Assembly (NCBI RefSeq): GCF_021917145.1
Contig: NW_025813709.1
Coordinates: 186,001-250,000, forward strand
Length of the DNA stretch: 64,000 bases
Source of the DNA: Hypomesus transpacificus
Taxonomy: Eukaryota; Chordata; Actinopteri; Osmeriformes; Osmeridae
Direction of reading: 5' to 3'
Part shown: positions 1 through 15,665 of the stretch, in pieces
How positions within the stretch are numbered: position 1 is the stretch's first letter
How the letters are laid out: each line of letters opens with the position of its first letter
Program-made: the position numbers and the translations under genes
The notes under the pieces: model-generated
What the model was told of the DNA's origin: nothing
Databases searched by the model: none
What the model saw: the letters and a program-made list of their open reading frames with translations, nothing else

Positions 1-129
1 GTTCTCAGCGTGTTCTACGAGCGGCGCTGGGACCAGAGCGTGGACGAGCTGCGGCACCAGATGAACATCGAGCCCCCGCCGCTCGCCGTTAGCGCCGCCC
101 GACCGCGTAGCAGCCGAGCTAACCGCTAA
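1..129 (+). CDS. C-terminal coding end of an unidentified + strand gene (partial)
   Basis: Frame 1 is open from the first base and ends at TAA (127-129), giving 43 codons. The peptide begins VLSVFYERRWDQSV and ends PRSSRANR, with a basic, charged stretch and then a Pro/Ala/Arg tail. A canonical AATAAA lies at 821-826, so a terminal exon plus 3'UTR is the best reading. The first eight bases (ending in CAG) could also be a splice acceptor, in which case the exon starts at 9. I do not recognise the family. Human neighbours of zmynd19 that I could recall (DPH7, MRPL41, ARRDC1) do not obviously match. Confidence 0.5.
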   Translation, partial: VLSVFYERRWDQSVDELRHQMNIEPPPLAVSAARPRSSRANR

Positions 130-845
130 CAGCTGCATCATGTAGCGGCTGTGCTAACCACTGGACCATATAGCGGCCATGCTAACCGCTGGATGATGTA
201 GCAGCTGTGTGGCTAACTGACTAACTGTCAGCGCCATCTGCCAGCAGACACACCTGCGCCAACATGGGAAGTGTGTTTTGTGTCGGACACATAACCCTCC
301 TTCAGGGAACAAAACCCTAAGCCGTCTCAGAAGAATGAAAGAAAGGTATTGTCTGCATTGGCAGCATCGCTGAAGCACATGAGCTCCATTACTAACCACA
401 GGGTAATGTGATGAATGCAGGGGGAAGGAGGGATAAGTGATGTGGTTACCTTCCCACAAGTCTCTCTGATTTCAACAGCCCATGTTTTTGATCTAGCTGA
501 CTAACTCTGGAGGTTCCGCATGGCTTGGTGCCTTGTGGGGGTGTTGAAAGCCCTGGTGCTTTCCAGGGTTACTAGATCAGCCCCCCAGGTGAGTGGATGA
601 TGACTCTCAGCAGCCTTGCTGCTGGTTACAGCAGCTGAGCATCCCTGGGCGTTTAGTCATCATGTCTCTCCTGAATGACTGGCTGCCTGATACTGTCTGG
701 ACATGGAAGATCTGCTTCACAGCTTGTATTCTAGTGGTAACAAATATTTATTTTGTGCTTCATTTGGTGATTTCCTGATTTGTGTATGTTAACTGTGAGA
801 AACGGCACTGTGTTTTGAATAATAAATGCTTGATAAGTTACTTGT
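130..845 (+). other. Probable 3'UTR of the left-edge gene with poly(A) signal
   Basis: Non-coding sequence follows the TAA stop. The canonical AATAAA at 821-826 (in the context gaataataaatgcttg) is the first good poly(A) signal. The 110-215 stretch contains degenerate repeats of gctaaccgct/gtagcagct. Confidence 0.5.
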
Positions 846-1375
846 CTTGTATTAATGTTTCACTCAATTAGGCTGAGACAACATTCCTAGCTGAATACAC
901 ATACATTTTTGTCTGTCATTACAGGAAATGTAATTCCTTAACTTCCTTCTTCCTTTCTAGATTGTTCTGTGAATGTCTCCAGATTTTAATCAACCCCTAC
1001 CATACTGGCATAATCTAATCTAATATTTGATGGCATGTTATACTATACTTTTGTCTTTAGGTACTGTCTTTGGACTTGGATGATGAAGAAATAAGTGAAT
1101 GTTGAACTGTCCCTTTAATTACATCATTTTCCAGGAACATTTTCCTACTCTTCTAAACAGTTACTAAACTGTATAGTTATACAAATAAAAACGAACATTA
1201 ACTACGCAAAAAAATAAGCAATGGTAATAGTCTAGTAATTTTTTATTCCGATAGGAAAACTGTTGTTTGCCTATTTAGCTTGCTAGTGGATCGCCTTTCT
1301 AAACAACCCAAGGAAAAACAATAACTTCAGCGGATTATTTAAGTGTAGCATACTTTTTGTATAATAATGTTAACG

Positions 1376-1442
1376 TTAGCCAGGAATCAAACCCGGGTGC
1401 CCACCACAAAGGTAGCTGCTCACCTCTACCACCAACGCATAC
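1376..1442 (-). repeat. tRNA-derived SINE head (degenerate)
   Basis: Read on the minus strand, this has an A-box-like GGTGGTAGAGGTGAG and a B-box-like GGTTTGATTCC about 30 nt apart, the arrangement of a polymerase III promoter. It lacks a full cloverleaf, so it is a SINE remnant and not a functional tRNA. Confidence 0.5.
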
Positions 1443-1659
1443 CGAAAATGATTCTGAGTTGGGGGGTTTTCACTAGCGCCTAACTAGAAAATATTTTGAG
1501 AACGACAGTTTACTTTAATCTCGTCCTTCCTTCCTCGATTGTAGGTACTAGGTAGTAGGCCTAACTGCCACTGTACAGTGACTATGACGCATCAGGTACA
1601 GCAGGGGGGTGTAAAACTTTCAGTCACTTTTCCCCTTTCTCAGGTTAATGCGCAAGGCT

Positions 1660-1787
1660 AGCTCTTCGGCGCCATCATGTGGTCCCGCTTGTCTCAGGCT
1701 CATCATCAGTCATCTGATCCTAGTTTCCTAGGGGGGTGCTGTTGAAACAAATTGCCTAGGGCGACGAAGGTGCTTGCGCCGGCCCTG
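1660..1787. mobile_element. Truncated hAT-like MITE related to the element at 6037-6260
   Basis: The segment ending TGCTTGCGCCGGCCCTG closely matches the 3' end of the 6037-6260 element, including the shared run gtgctgttgaaaca and ttgcctagggcg. Its left terminal inverted repeat is not recognisable, so the left boundary is approximate. Confidence 0.55.
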
Positions 1788-2512
1788 TTCAGCCGTTATA
1801 AACTTTAACATTCTGACCTTTTAATTGAGGCCTTATTTGACCCAATAGGAGCTTCCATGTCCTGTCCATAGCCTTCAATAGCCAACGAGAGTACGCTATT
1901 TTGTGTGAAAATGTATAAACCGTTTCCGTGTGTATTTATAAAATAAACTTATTTTCCACACCATGCCACTTGTGTTGACTGAAATGATATTGATTTAATA
2001 TCCAAATGGGAAAACATTCTATGATGTCCATAGCAATACACTAAATGGGATCTACTGTCTGAAACACATTATACTGTTTCACTGGATCAACCAGTTAAAT
2101 ATTTAGCTTTCAAAAGTTTCAGACATGAAAAAAAAAACATGTAGTAAAATATTGATTTACAGATTATAAAAATACAAAGTATATAAATTACAGGAAATAT
2201 ATAATTGTAAATATACAATATTTTGCCAAATATATTTATGGACAGAGCTACAGAGGACTACTGTAAAATTTGATCAACAGACATACAGAAAATCTTGAAA
2301 AATTTCATTATTTCAGATTAAGGTCCTATGATAAATAAAATATTAGACTAATTCCATCACTATGGATTTCAGATTGCATTCAGTGAAAACCAGATGACAA
2401 AATGTATTAAAAGAAGCTTTTACAACAACAAGCGTTTTCAACAACAAGTAAGTCAAGTGTATTTAACTTCATTCTATTTTAACAATCAGAAACCCAGTTA
2501 TTTTCCTTCCAA

Positions 2513-2608
2513 ACCAGTAGTGACCAGCAGGTAGCAGCATTGCTGGTATGCACTCAGTGACCAGTAGTGACCAGCAGGTGGCAGCGTTGCTGGCGCGCAC
2601 TCAGTGCA
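2513..2608. repeat. 48-bp tandem duplication at the bspry stop codon
   Basis: Two adjacent copies of about 48 bp (2513-2560 and 2561-2608) share ccagtagtgaccagcaggt and cactcagtg. The right copy contains the real stop codon and last codons of bspry. The left, diverged copy lies in the 3'UTR. Confidence 0.7.
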
Positions 2609-5600
2609 GGATGGTGATGCTGCGGTCGGCCACAGCGCAGGCGGGCAGGAGAGGCGCGCTGAACGTGTGTCTGACAGAGTGCAAAACCGCAAAGGATTCT
2701 GGGTCGTAGAACATCAGCGTCTGGCTGGGCCAGTCCAGCAGCAGGCCGATGGTGCTGGGCCTGCGTGCCACCAGCAGGGCGGTGCTCTTCCCCGCGTGGC
2801 AGAAGGAAAAGTCTCCGTCGTAGTGAGACAGGACCCAGGACTGGGCGTTGTAGCCCAGGCGAGCCTCCTTCCCGGAGCCCTTGCGCTCCACGCTGGCGTA
2901 GCACACGCCCACCTTGAAGGCAGCGCTCTGCCCCACGTCCAGCACCCAGCTGTGGGTCCCAGAGGACAGGGAGAGGGAGCCCAGGGCGTTGGGCCAGCAG
3001 TCGAAACGAGCGGGGTCGTAGGGCGGGGACTGGCGGGCCCGCTTGGGCAGGAAGGTCAGGGTGCAAAGGTCATCAGAGAGGGAGAGCAGAGGGCTTACGG
3101 TGCGCTCGTTAAATGTCAGGTTGGCTGAACCGTGAGCTGAGAAGAGGGGAGAGGGGAGAGGGGAGAGGGGAGAGGGGAGAGGGGAGAGGGGAGAGGGGAG
3201 AGGGGAGAGGGGAGAGTTAGTACAGGGTTATTAACTATGCACATACACAGTGACACTGACACAGTGACACTGTGAGTTATACACACTAGTGGTCCCACTG
3301 CTAGATGATCTCCCTGCAGTGTGATGTTACTACAGTGTCTTCTGACTGGGATGACCCTGCAGTGTGATGTTACTACAGTGTCTTCTGACTGGGATGACCC
3401 TGCAGTGTGATGTTACTACAGTGTCTTCTGACTGGGATGACCCTGCAGTGTGATGTTACTACAGTGTCTTCTGACTGGGATGACCCTGCAGTGTGATGTT
3501 ACTACAGTGTCTTCTAACTGGGATGACCCTGCAGTGTGATGTTACTACAGTGTCTTCTGACTGGGATGACCCTGCAGTGTGATGTTACTACAGTGTCTTC
3601 TGACTGGGATGACCCTGCAGTGTGATGTTACTACAGTGTCTTCTGACTGGGATGACCCTGCAGTGTGATGTTACTACAGTGTCTTCTGATTGGGATGACC
3701 CTGCAGTGTGATGTTACTACAGTGTCTTCTGACTGGGATGACCCTGCAGTGTGATGTTACTACAGTGTCTTCTGAATGGGATGACCCTGCAGTGTGATGT
3801 TACTACAGTGTCTTCTGACTGGGATGACCCTGCAGTGTGATGTTACTACAGTGTCTTCTGACTGGGATGACCCTGCAGTGTGATGTTACTACAGTGTCTT
3901 CAGATGGGATGACCCTGCAGTGTGATGTTACTACAGTGTCTTCTGACTGGGATGACCCTGCAGTGTGATGTTACTACAGTGTCTTCTGACTGGGATGACC
4001 CTGCAGTGTGATGTTACTACAGTGTCTTCTGATGGGATGACCCTGCAGTGTGATGTTACTACAGTGTCTTCTGATGGGATGACCCTGCAGTGTGATGTTA
4101 CTACAGTGTCTTCTGACTGGGATGACCCTGCAGTGTGATGTTACTACAGTGTCTTCTGACTGGGATGACCCTGCAGTGTGATGTTACTACAGTGTCTTCT
4201 GACTGGGATGACCCTGCAGTGTGATGTTACTACAGTGTCTTCTGACTGGGATGACCCTACAGTGGGATGTTACTACAGTGTCTTCTGATGGGATAACCCA
4301 TGACAGCCATCAGGCTGTCTTCACATCCTGTGGAGGGGGATTGACTATGATTATGAGTGTCTGGGATATGACATTGTTTGATCATATTTGTGTATGAGTG
4401 TGTGTTTGTGCTTGTTTAAATGTGTTTTTGTGTGTTTATGTGTGAACCTGCCTGTGTCTGTGTGTTTGTATGTGTGTGTGTAGGTTTGTGTGTGTCCTCA
4501 CCAGAGGGCCCCAGCAGCAGCACAGCACTAGTGTGTAGGTGTGTGTGTGTGTAGGTGTGTGTGTGTGTAGGTGTGTGTGTGTGTGTGTAGGTGTGTGTGT
4601 GTAGGTGTGTGTGTGGTTCCTCACCAGAGGGCCCCAGCAGCAGGGCGCTGGCCCACAGGCCCCTCATCAGCCTGCTGGCCCCACAGCCTGAGGGCAGAGA
4701 CAGCTGCTCCGTGTCACACGGCTCCCCCACGCCCTCCGCCTCCTCCACCCTGACACACACACACACACAGAGACACACACACAGAGACACACACACGTAC
4801 TATTAGATAAAGGGTGTTCTCCAGGAAGGTATTCATTTGTAGATAATTGTTATAAGTCAAAATGATTTTGAACAGTTTTACCTTTCAGCTATTTCTGAGC
4901 CTGCTGACTGGAAGAGAGAAACCAGATCTGTGATTCATCATCATCATCATCACCATCATCATCATCATCTTTATTAACATCTACACACACACCCAACATT
5001 TCCTACTATGATAACCCTCCCTCATTCATCCTTTCTCTCTTTCTCTCTCTTTCTCTATCCCCTATTCCCCCACTCTGTCTCACTCTCTCTCTCCTCCCCT
5101 CTCTCTCCTCTCCCCCTCTCTCTCCTCTCCCCCTCTCCTCTCTCTCTCCCCCCCTCTCCTCTCTCTCCCCCCCTCTCTCTCCTCTCCCCCTCTCTCTTCT
5201 CCCTCTCTCCTCTCTACCCCCCCTCTCTCTCCTCTCCCCCTTTCCTCCCTCCCCCCCTCTCTCTCCTCTCCCCCTCTCTCCCCCCCTCTCTCTCCTCTCC
5301 CCCTCTCCCTCCCCCTCTCTCCCCCCCCCTCTCTCTCCTCTCTCCCTCTCCGCCCTCTCTCTCTCTTCTCCCCCCCTCTTCCCCTTCCCCTCTCACCACT
5401 AGCAGCGTGTCAGGTGAGTGTGTGAGGGTGTGCACCAGGCGTGCTCGTGTGCTGGTGAGCATGGCCATGGCCTGGCTCCAGTGGGCTCTCTGGGTCAGGA
5501 GACACTGCTCCACCCTCTCCTGCTCCGTCTGCACCTCCTCCAGCAGCCTCTGCTCCTCCTCCTCCACTGCCTCCCGCACCGCGCTGCCCTGGGACACCAC

Positions 5601-7061
5601 TCGCTCCCGCGCCCCCGCCGCCTCCAGCTGGAACGGACACACACGTATACACACACACAATCATGAGTGTGTCTGAGTGTTGACATGTGTGTGTGTGTTT
5701 GTGTGGTCCTCACCTGCAGGGTGCGCTCCTTACTGCTCAGAGTGTGTGTGATGAAGCGCTCGATCCTCAGGGCCTGCAGCTGTATCTGCTCACACACATC
5801 CACCAGCTGGTTCTGCTCCCACACACACACACACACACACACACATGAATATACAATTAGCTTACACCTGTTAACACACTCCAACACGCGCACCGTCTGT
5901 CTCTGACTCAGTGTGTCTCGTTAGCTTCTTGATATTCATGTATTCTTTCATTCCATCACAGTGAGAGCTCGACTGGTGGTTCTTAACAGGTGTCATGACA
6001 TTAAAGTGTGTCACACTACACACCCACACCACACACCAGGGCCGGCGTTTGCTATAGGCAGCCTAGGCAGCCCCCTATAAGGCGCCATGAAGAGGGGGGC
6101 ACCACCAGCAGAGGGCGCCGAGGGTGGGGGAGGGGGGTCTCTCCGATTAGTGCTCCCGAGGGGGGGGGGGTCTCTCTGATTTGCGCGGGGTTGGGGGGGG
6201 GGGGGGGGGTGCTGTTGAAACATCTTGCCTAGGGCGGCGAAGGGGCTTGCGCCAGCCCTGCCACACATTACATTTAGTCATTTAGCAGACGCTCTTATCC
6301 AGAGCGACTTACAGTAAGTACAGGGACATTCTACCCTAGGCAAGTATAGGGTGAACACCCACATACACATATTAAAGTGTATCACAACACACATACCAGC
6401 ACACACACACAGGCATACACACACAGGCATACACACACACACCCCCAACACAAACAAGCTAATACCTATAGTGGCAGCTGAATTTGGCTGACCCAGTGCG
6501 ATTTACGTAAACATTGTCAGAGTCTGTTATGTATTCACATTTGTGATTTAGGTCTATGGCGCATAAACTTTAATCAAAACGTTGACCAACTCAGTCTATA
6601 CTTAGAGGCGACAATAAAAATGGTACATTAATCGATTAATTAGGCTGTTGTTAGTGACTCACCCGTACTACGGTTGCTCTGCTGGCCAGTCGAGTTACCG
6701 TGTGGCCCTGGCAAGACCCCACGACAGGACATTGCGAGCATACGACTTTCTGCTCGGTGCAGCAAAACGAGTCGAGTTCAGAGTCGTGTTCCACGCACAG
6801 TTCAGATTCACTGGAGAATATTCCCGATTCTGAGTCGGAGGTGGTCACGACTGAAGGGCTCGAGGCGCCGGACACCGCTGTGACTCCTTCTTTGCCTGGG
6901 TTAGTTCCGCTCTGCTGAAGTCCACTTGTATTCAAAGCGGAAAAAATGGGTTGTTGAAATTCTATTTTAACGTTTTTAAAACTGTCACCATCCCCGGTGT
7001 CAGGGCCATCGTCCAGTAAAGACACCGGTATTAAATCACATTTATCCTCCTCTGCACTCAT
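2601..7061 (-). CDS. bspry: BSPRY: B-box and SPRY domain-containing protein
   Basis: The model is complement(join(2601..3136, 4625..4749, 4882..4907, 5397..5627, 5714..5815, 6663..7061)). All junctions are GT/AG, phases agree, and the product is 472 aa (human BSPRY is about 400). Exon 1 carries an acidic/Ser-rich N-terminus and a B-box at about residues 89-120 with the full C-x2-H-x7-C-x7-C-x2-C-x5-C-x2-H pattern. Exons 2-4 give a coiled coil (LLEEVQTEQERVEQ). The 26-nt exon 4 yields EIAER, fitting the vertebrate EIFER motif. The last exon is the PRY/SPRY domain, ending SITILH. There is no RING finger, so it is unlikely to be a ubiquitin ligase by itself. In mammals the family is linked to membrane and adaptor roles, including TRPV5 binding. 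A short linker between the B-box and coiled coil may be missing compared with human. Confidence 0.9.
3139..3215. repeat. (GGGGAGAG)n tract next to the bspry exon 6 acceptor
   Basis: Nine or so copies of an 8-bp unit form, on the minus strand, an uninterrupted CTCTCCCC pyrimidine tract ending at the CTTCTCAG acceptor of the SPRY exon. It therefore probably serves as that exon's polypyrimidine tract. Confidence 0.75.
3308..4296. repeat. 43-bp minisatellite in bspry intron 5 (about 23 copies)
   Basis: The unit reads tgatgttactacagtgtc followed by ttctgactgggatgaccctgcagtg. Copies are nearly identical, with occasional loss of the act trinucleotide (for example near 4030 and 4070). The array fills almost the whole intron between exons 6 and 5. 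Confidence 0.95.
4384..4620. repeat. TG-rich microsatellite with an embedded copy of the bspry exon 5 end
   Basis: The region is TGTGTGTAGG-type simple sequence. At 4496-4521 it holds a copy of the last bases and donor site of bspry exon 5 (compare 4619-4644). On the minus strand both copies read CTGCTGGGGCCCTCTG followed by GTGAGG. Confidence 0.85.
5032..5390. repeat. CT-rich low-complexity tract in bspry intron 3
   Basis: Irregular ctctctcctctcccc repeats over about 360 bp abut the donor of bspry exon 3 (donor GTGAGA at 5396-5391). The long ORFs seen here are repeat artefacts. Confidence 0.9.
6037..6260. mobile_element. hAT-like MITE (224 bp) in bspry intron 1
   Basis: The element begins CAGGGCCGGCG and ends CGCCAGCCCTG, forming imperfect terminal inverted repeats. 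It is flanked by ccacacac (6029-6036) and ccacacat (6261-6268), an 8-bp target duplication with one mismatch, the size typical of hAT elements. The interior is G-rich with no coding capacity. A related fragment lies at about 1660-1787. Confidence 0.75.
6266..6350. repeat. Dispersed fish repeat tail (ttagcagacgctcttatcca type)
   Basis: The string catttagcagacgctcttat followed by ccagagcgacttaca is a 3' tail shared by many teleost SINE/LINE families. It abuts the hAT MITE. Shorter relatives occur near 21250, 40090, 44530, 52910 and 58395. Confidence 0.7.
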
Positions 7062-8675
7062 GACGACTAGGACACCTAGTTGCGCGGATCGAGTCAGGTG
7101 CACTATGCCGCACCTACAAAACACAGGTGTATTCGGGTAGTCGGCTAACGCGGAAGTAACAGAGAGACTGAGGTCAGAGCTGACAAGCAAGTTGAGCAGG
7201 TGAGGGCACAGTTTGACTGCCAGTTTACTGTTTGTGCCCCAAAGATAAAATGTTGGTTTATATACAATGTATAGCCTACCTGCATGTGGACAATGGATAT
7301 CAGTCATGGCAAAACACACATATTTCACTCAAGAAGAAGTAGGCCTACAGATAATTAAGTAAAAAAGAAACACTTTTTCACTCAAGTCAAAGTAAACAGG
7401 TGTGGACTTAGGCCTAAGTCAAAAGTAGCCACACCTACTAGGCCTACCTGATGGACTTTTTTTTCAAAAATATTTTGTGATCTTTTTAACGTTGAACCTT
7501 TCAAAACTTGAAAAAAAACTTCAAAAGGAGGAGAGGACAGAGAAGCCTAAAACAGAGTAAAGAAGAGCAGAGTAGGCCTACAGTAGAGCAGAGTACAGTA
7601 GGAGTTGAGTAGCCTATATCACGTCTAAGACAAAATAAAACCCTACTTGACTGATAGGAAATAGGTTTGTAAAGACTGAAAATATCTTCAATACAGACCT
7701 AGTCACCAATACGAATTACAGTAGTCTTAATATCAGATTTTCGTCATACAATGATATCTGAATTTAGATTTGATCAACGTTGTATTAGCTTTAAATTAGG
7801 CTGTTGTAGTCAGTAGGCTATACATAATTCTAATATGAACTAGAAATGTGTAAGGTGTCTTGACTAAGACATATCCATTGTGATAAACGTTTGAATCAAT
7901 TTGATCATTACTAGGCCTAAATAACATTAGAAATTTAATTTATGTCTTGATCTTTTCCAACGAAAGAAAGGTAGTTTGGTCCATCATCAGAAACCTGTCA
8001 CTGCACCCCGCAAACAGGTTCCACAGTTTCGCGCTAAAATACCAGACGAGGAATACGTAATAGGGAAGTGACGGAATTTGGACAACAAAATGGGCGGTGC
8101 AACGACGAATCTTCGTTTTCTATTGGAGGATGGGATCGGACAGATTGACGTCGGGGCTTTATGGGGGGATGAAAAAGAACGGACTTAACGATTGGCCTTT
8201 TCGTGTTTTATAAAATGCATTTCCATTGGTTAAGATCTATTCGCCTTTGTCCCGCCCCCAAATCCTGCTCGGATTTCCTTATGGTCGACGTTTTGAATCA
8301 CTGAACAAAACCAAATCTCCCCACTCAATTCTTCTCAAAGAACCGAATCTCCCCAATCAATTCTTCTCAAAGAACCGATTATTCTTAATGTTATCACAAC
8401 GGCGTATTTGTTCAGACGTTTAAATCGTTTTGATGAGTCGTTCGGTTCATTGAAAAGATTCGGATCCTTTGCAAAATTCACATCACCGTTTCCTACGCCA
8501 ACGGTGTGTATCCGAGGTTTGGAAGCGGGTGGGAAGGACCAAAATCGGGTAGTTACTGACCCTATTTACCGAACCTGGGAGCTCATCGGGGCTGGGGGGT
8601 CGCCCTGACGAGTTTTAAACCCAAAGATCGCCTCACCTGTTCTTGCAGTTAGTTACTTGATCGTACGCTCTTCCA
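7062..8675. promoter_or_regulatory. Divergent promoter region between bspry and zmynd19
   Basis: The two genes point away from each other across 1.6 kb. The stretch nearest zmynd19 (about 8080-8260) has an inverted CCAAT box (tctattggag near 8120), a second one (cattggtt near 8222) and a CRE-like ttgacgtcgg near 8150. Near 8300-8380 there are two near-identical copies of about 35 bp (aatctcccca, caattcttctcaaag). No coding exon is visible. The regulatory role is inferred from position and motifs only. Confidence 0.45.
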
Positions 8676-13455
<4,780 letters not shown>

Positions 13456-14905
13456 TGCCCCCTCCTGGGGAGGAGGACCTGGGAGGAGGAGGATGGTCTG
13501 CTGACAGAGGACAGTGTTGGTTTGGATGGGGAGATGAGGGAGGCACGAAAACTACATTTCCCAGAGACTGGCAAATCTCCATAGCTTGCTCACCACGTGG
13601 ATGGGGATGATGGGAAATGTATTTTTTTTATTTTATTATTTTGATTTCTTCGTGAGAGGGAGACCCTCGATCTACCTGCTGCTATGGATTTGTATGTTTG
13701 GGTAACGAAGAGGTCCCATTGGATGAAACTGCGTGTGCTTCTCTGAACTGTAATTGGCTACGTACAGTTATCATCATCATCATCAGCTTTCTCCTTCCAC
13801 CCACCAACCGGTAATGTGTGTGTGTGCGAGTGTGTGTGTGTAGCCGTGGAGATCGAGGGACGACTTTAGCTGCCTGCAAGTCATCTGGTTCTTTTAGACA
13901 CGGATCACTGAGAGCTCTCAAGGACCATCTGCCCATGCTCACCTCCACCTCCCCATCACTCACCTCCACCTCCCCTTCACTCACCTCCACCTCCACTTCA
14001 CTGGTGTCGCACTACCAGTGTTGTGCGTGTACAGTGTGTGTGTGTGTATGTATACGGTATGTGTGTGTGTGAGTGTTGCCAACATGGACTGAAGGACATT
14101 GATGACATGTGAACGTGAGACCTAGGGTAAAGTTGTATTGTCTTTTTTTGTTTTTGGTGTTTTCACTTTGTGTGTGGGAGGGGGAGAGGGTTAAACATGC
14201 TGTTCGGAGTTGTTTCTGTGGTGTTCAACTTCCTGAAACGTCCTTCCTGTCTGTGTCGCTCTCTGTGTCGATGCAACGACTCACCCCTCCAGATGCTCAG
14301 TCACTAAGCGCTCCAGGACAGTTGGGGTCCTGGAAGGAACCTCAACCCCTCCCACACACACACCTGGTCGGATTCCTCTAGATGGAAACACGGAGCTTCT
14401 ACTATCAATTCCAGTTATTGTTTTCTGTCGGACATTAAAATAAATTGTTTTGTGTGTCAACGTGATTGTAGCAGAAATGATGCTAATGTTTGTTTTTGGA
14501 GACTGCTTCCCCTGCCCACTCGTAATCTCTCCGCTCACCCTCCCAGCGCGTCTTCCTGTCCGCTTCCTGGTGATGAATCCCAATGAAGCCTCCTTCCTGG
14601 GTGTTAGAAGCACACACGTGACTCTTGGCTTGGCTGTTAAGCGTGTGGACGGATTCAGAACACTGTGCACTGAGCTGCTGTACCTGCTCTCCCTCCAGTA
14701 TCATTAACAGTCATAGAGGAGGAGAGATTAGGGGAAGGACGAGTTTGAAATGTCGGGCGTCAGATTTTCTTTTTTTTAAAGAAATAATACAACATTAATT
14801 ACATAGCATAAGGAGCTGCAATTTGTGAATGGAAGAGCAGTCAAGGTTAACTGACCTCTTTTCACTGTAAAATGACAAATAAAATAAAGTTTAAAGAATG
14901 TTTGA
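13456..14905 (+). other. zmynd19 3'UTR with poly(A) signals
   Basis: Non-coding sequence follows the TGA at 13453-13455. Two overlapping AATAAA signals lie at 14878-14888. It contains short TG-rich stretches and small Ser/Thr-coding-like repeats near 13940-14000 (cacctccacctcccc), which are not a gene. Confidence 0.65.
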
Positions 14906-15665
14906 TGTCTCACTGTTAGAAGTTTGTGTGAATTTTGAAGAAATGTTGTTTTCATGCTTCATGTAAAGTCGAGGAACCAGGACCAGGATGACGTCAGCCC
15001 AGAGGGAGGGCAGCAGAAACGGGCTGATTCGGTCCAGAACCAGTCAGAACCTGGTAGAAATGTGTGCGTGGGTGTCTGAATGAAAATGTCAAACATTTAA
15101 ATCTCCCCAAAATATTTGTCATTCTAAGCCTTATTTATCTCTCAGACTAAACCCAAGCAGGCAGTAGACTGATGAGACAGACTGACTGGGAATACGTTCC
15201 AAATTCTCCGTTTTTCCTACCTCTAGTCGTTTTTTCCGCTCTCTTTGACATGATATGCCTTTAGGACCCAGGGGAGAAGTGAACTGAGAGGAAGACCTTA
15301 CCGTACCTGAATCGTGTTTGTGCATTGGGATTACGGTATTTACGATTTATATGTGTGCCTATTGAGTGCAGTGTTTTTAAAATGATCAAACCGTAAGAAA
15401 AATACTAACCCTAAGTTATCATTTAGTGCGTTAAAAAGTTAAATATGCAACAGTTGCAATGTCGCTACCTATCCACATGAGGTCGTTGTTCATTGGATGA
15501 ACAGAGAACTTTCCGTTTCCATGTCTTCTTCGTGCTTTCCTCCAACCGTACACGGAAGTTGCATGTTAAGTAACAACAATGATGAGCATTCTGACTTTAA
15601 GGCACGGGTTTAAGTCATTAGAGGTTAGAAACTAAGCGACTTTATCGCAACTTGTCGCACACAAG
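14906..15665. promoter_or_regulatory. Intergenic gap and tmem141 promoter region
   Basis: No ORF of note is present. Just upstream of the tmem141 start are an inverted CCAAT box (ttcattggatg near 15490) and an ETS-like acacggaagt near 15550, consistent with a TATA-less housekeeping promoter. This is inferred from motif and position. Confidence 0.4.

Larger units (their letters stand above)
846..2600. other. Intergenic region and probable bspry 3'UTR, AT-rich
   Basis: I see no coding exon here. It holds a degenerate tRNA-like SINE on the minus strand (about 1376-1442), the end of an hAT-like element (to 1787) and an AT-rich tract at 1960-2500. The stretch just right of 2500 should be bspry 3'UTR, because that gene reads leftwards. 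I found no convincing bspry poly(A) signal. Confidence 0.5.

Noticed and set aside
3308-4296. Possible CRISPR-like array of regular repeats
   Set aside because: The units are directly adjacent with no unique spacers, so this is a minisatellite in a eukaryotic intron. The same holds for the other arrays.
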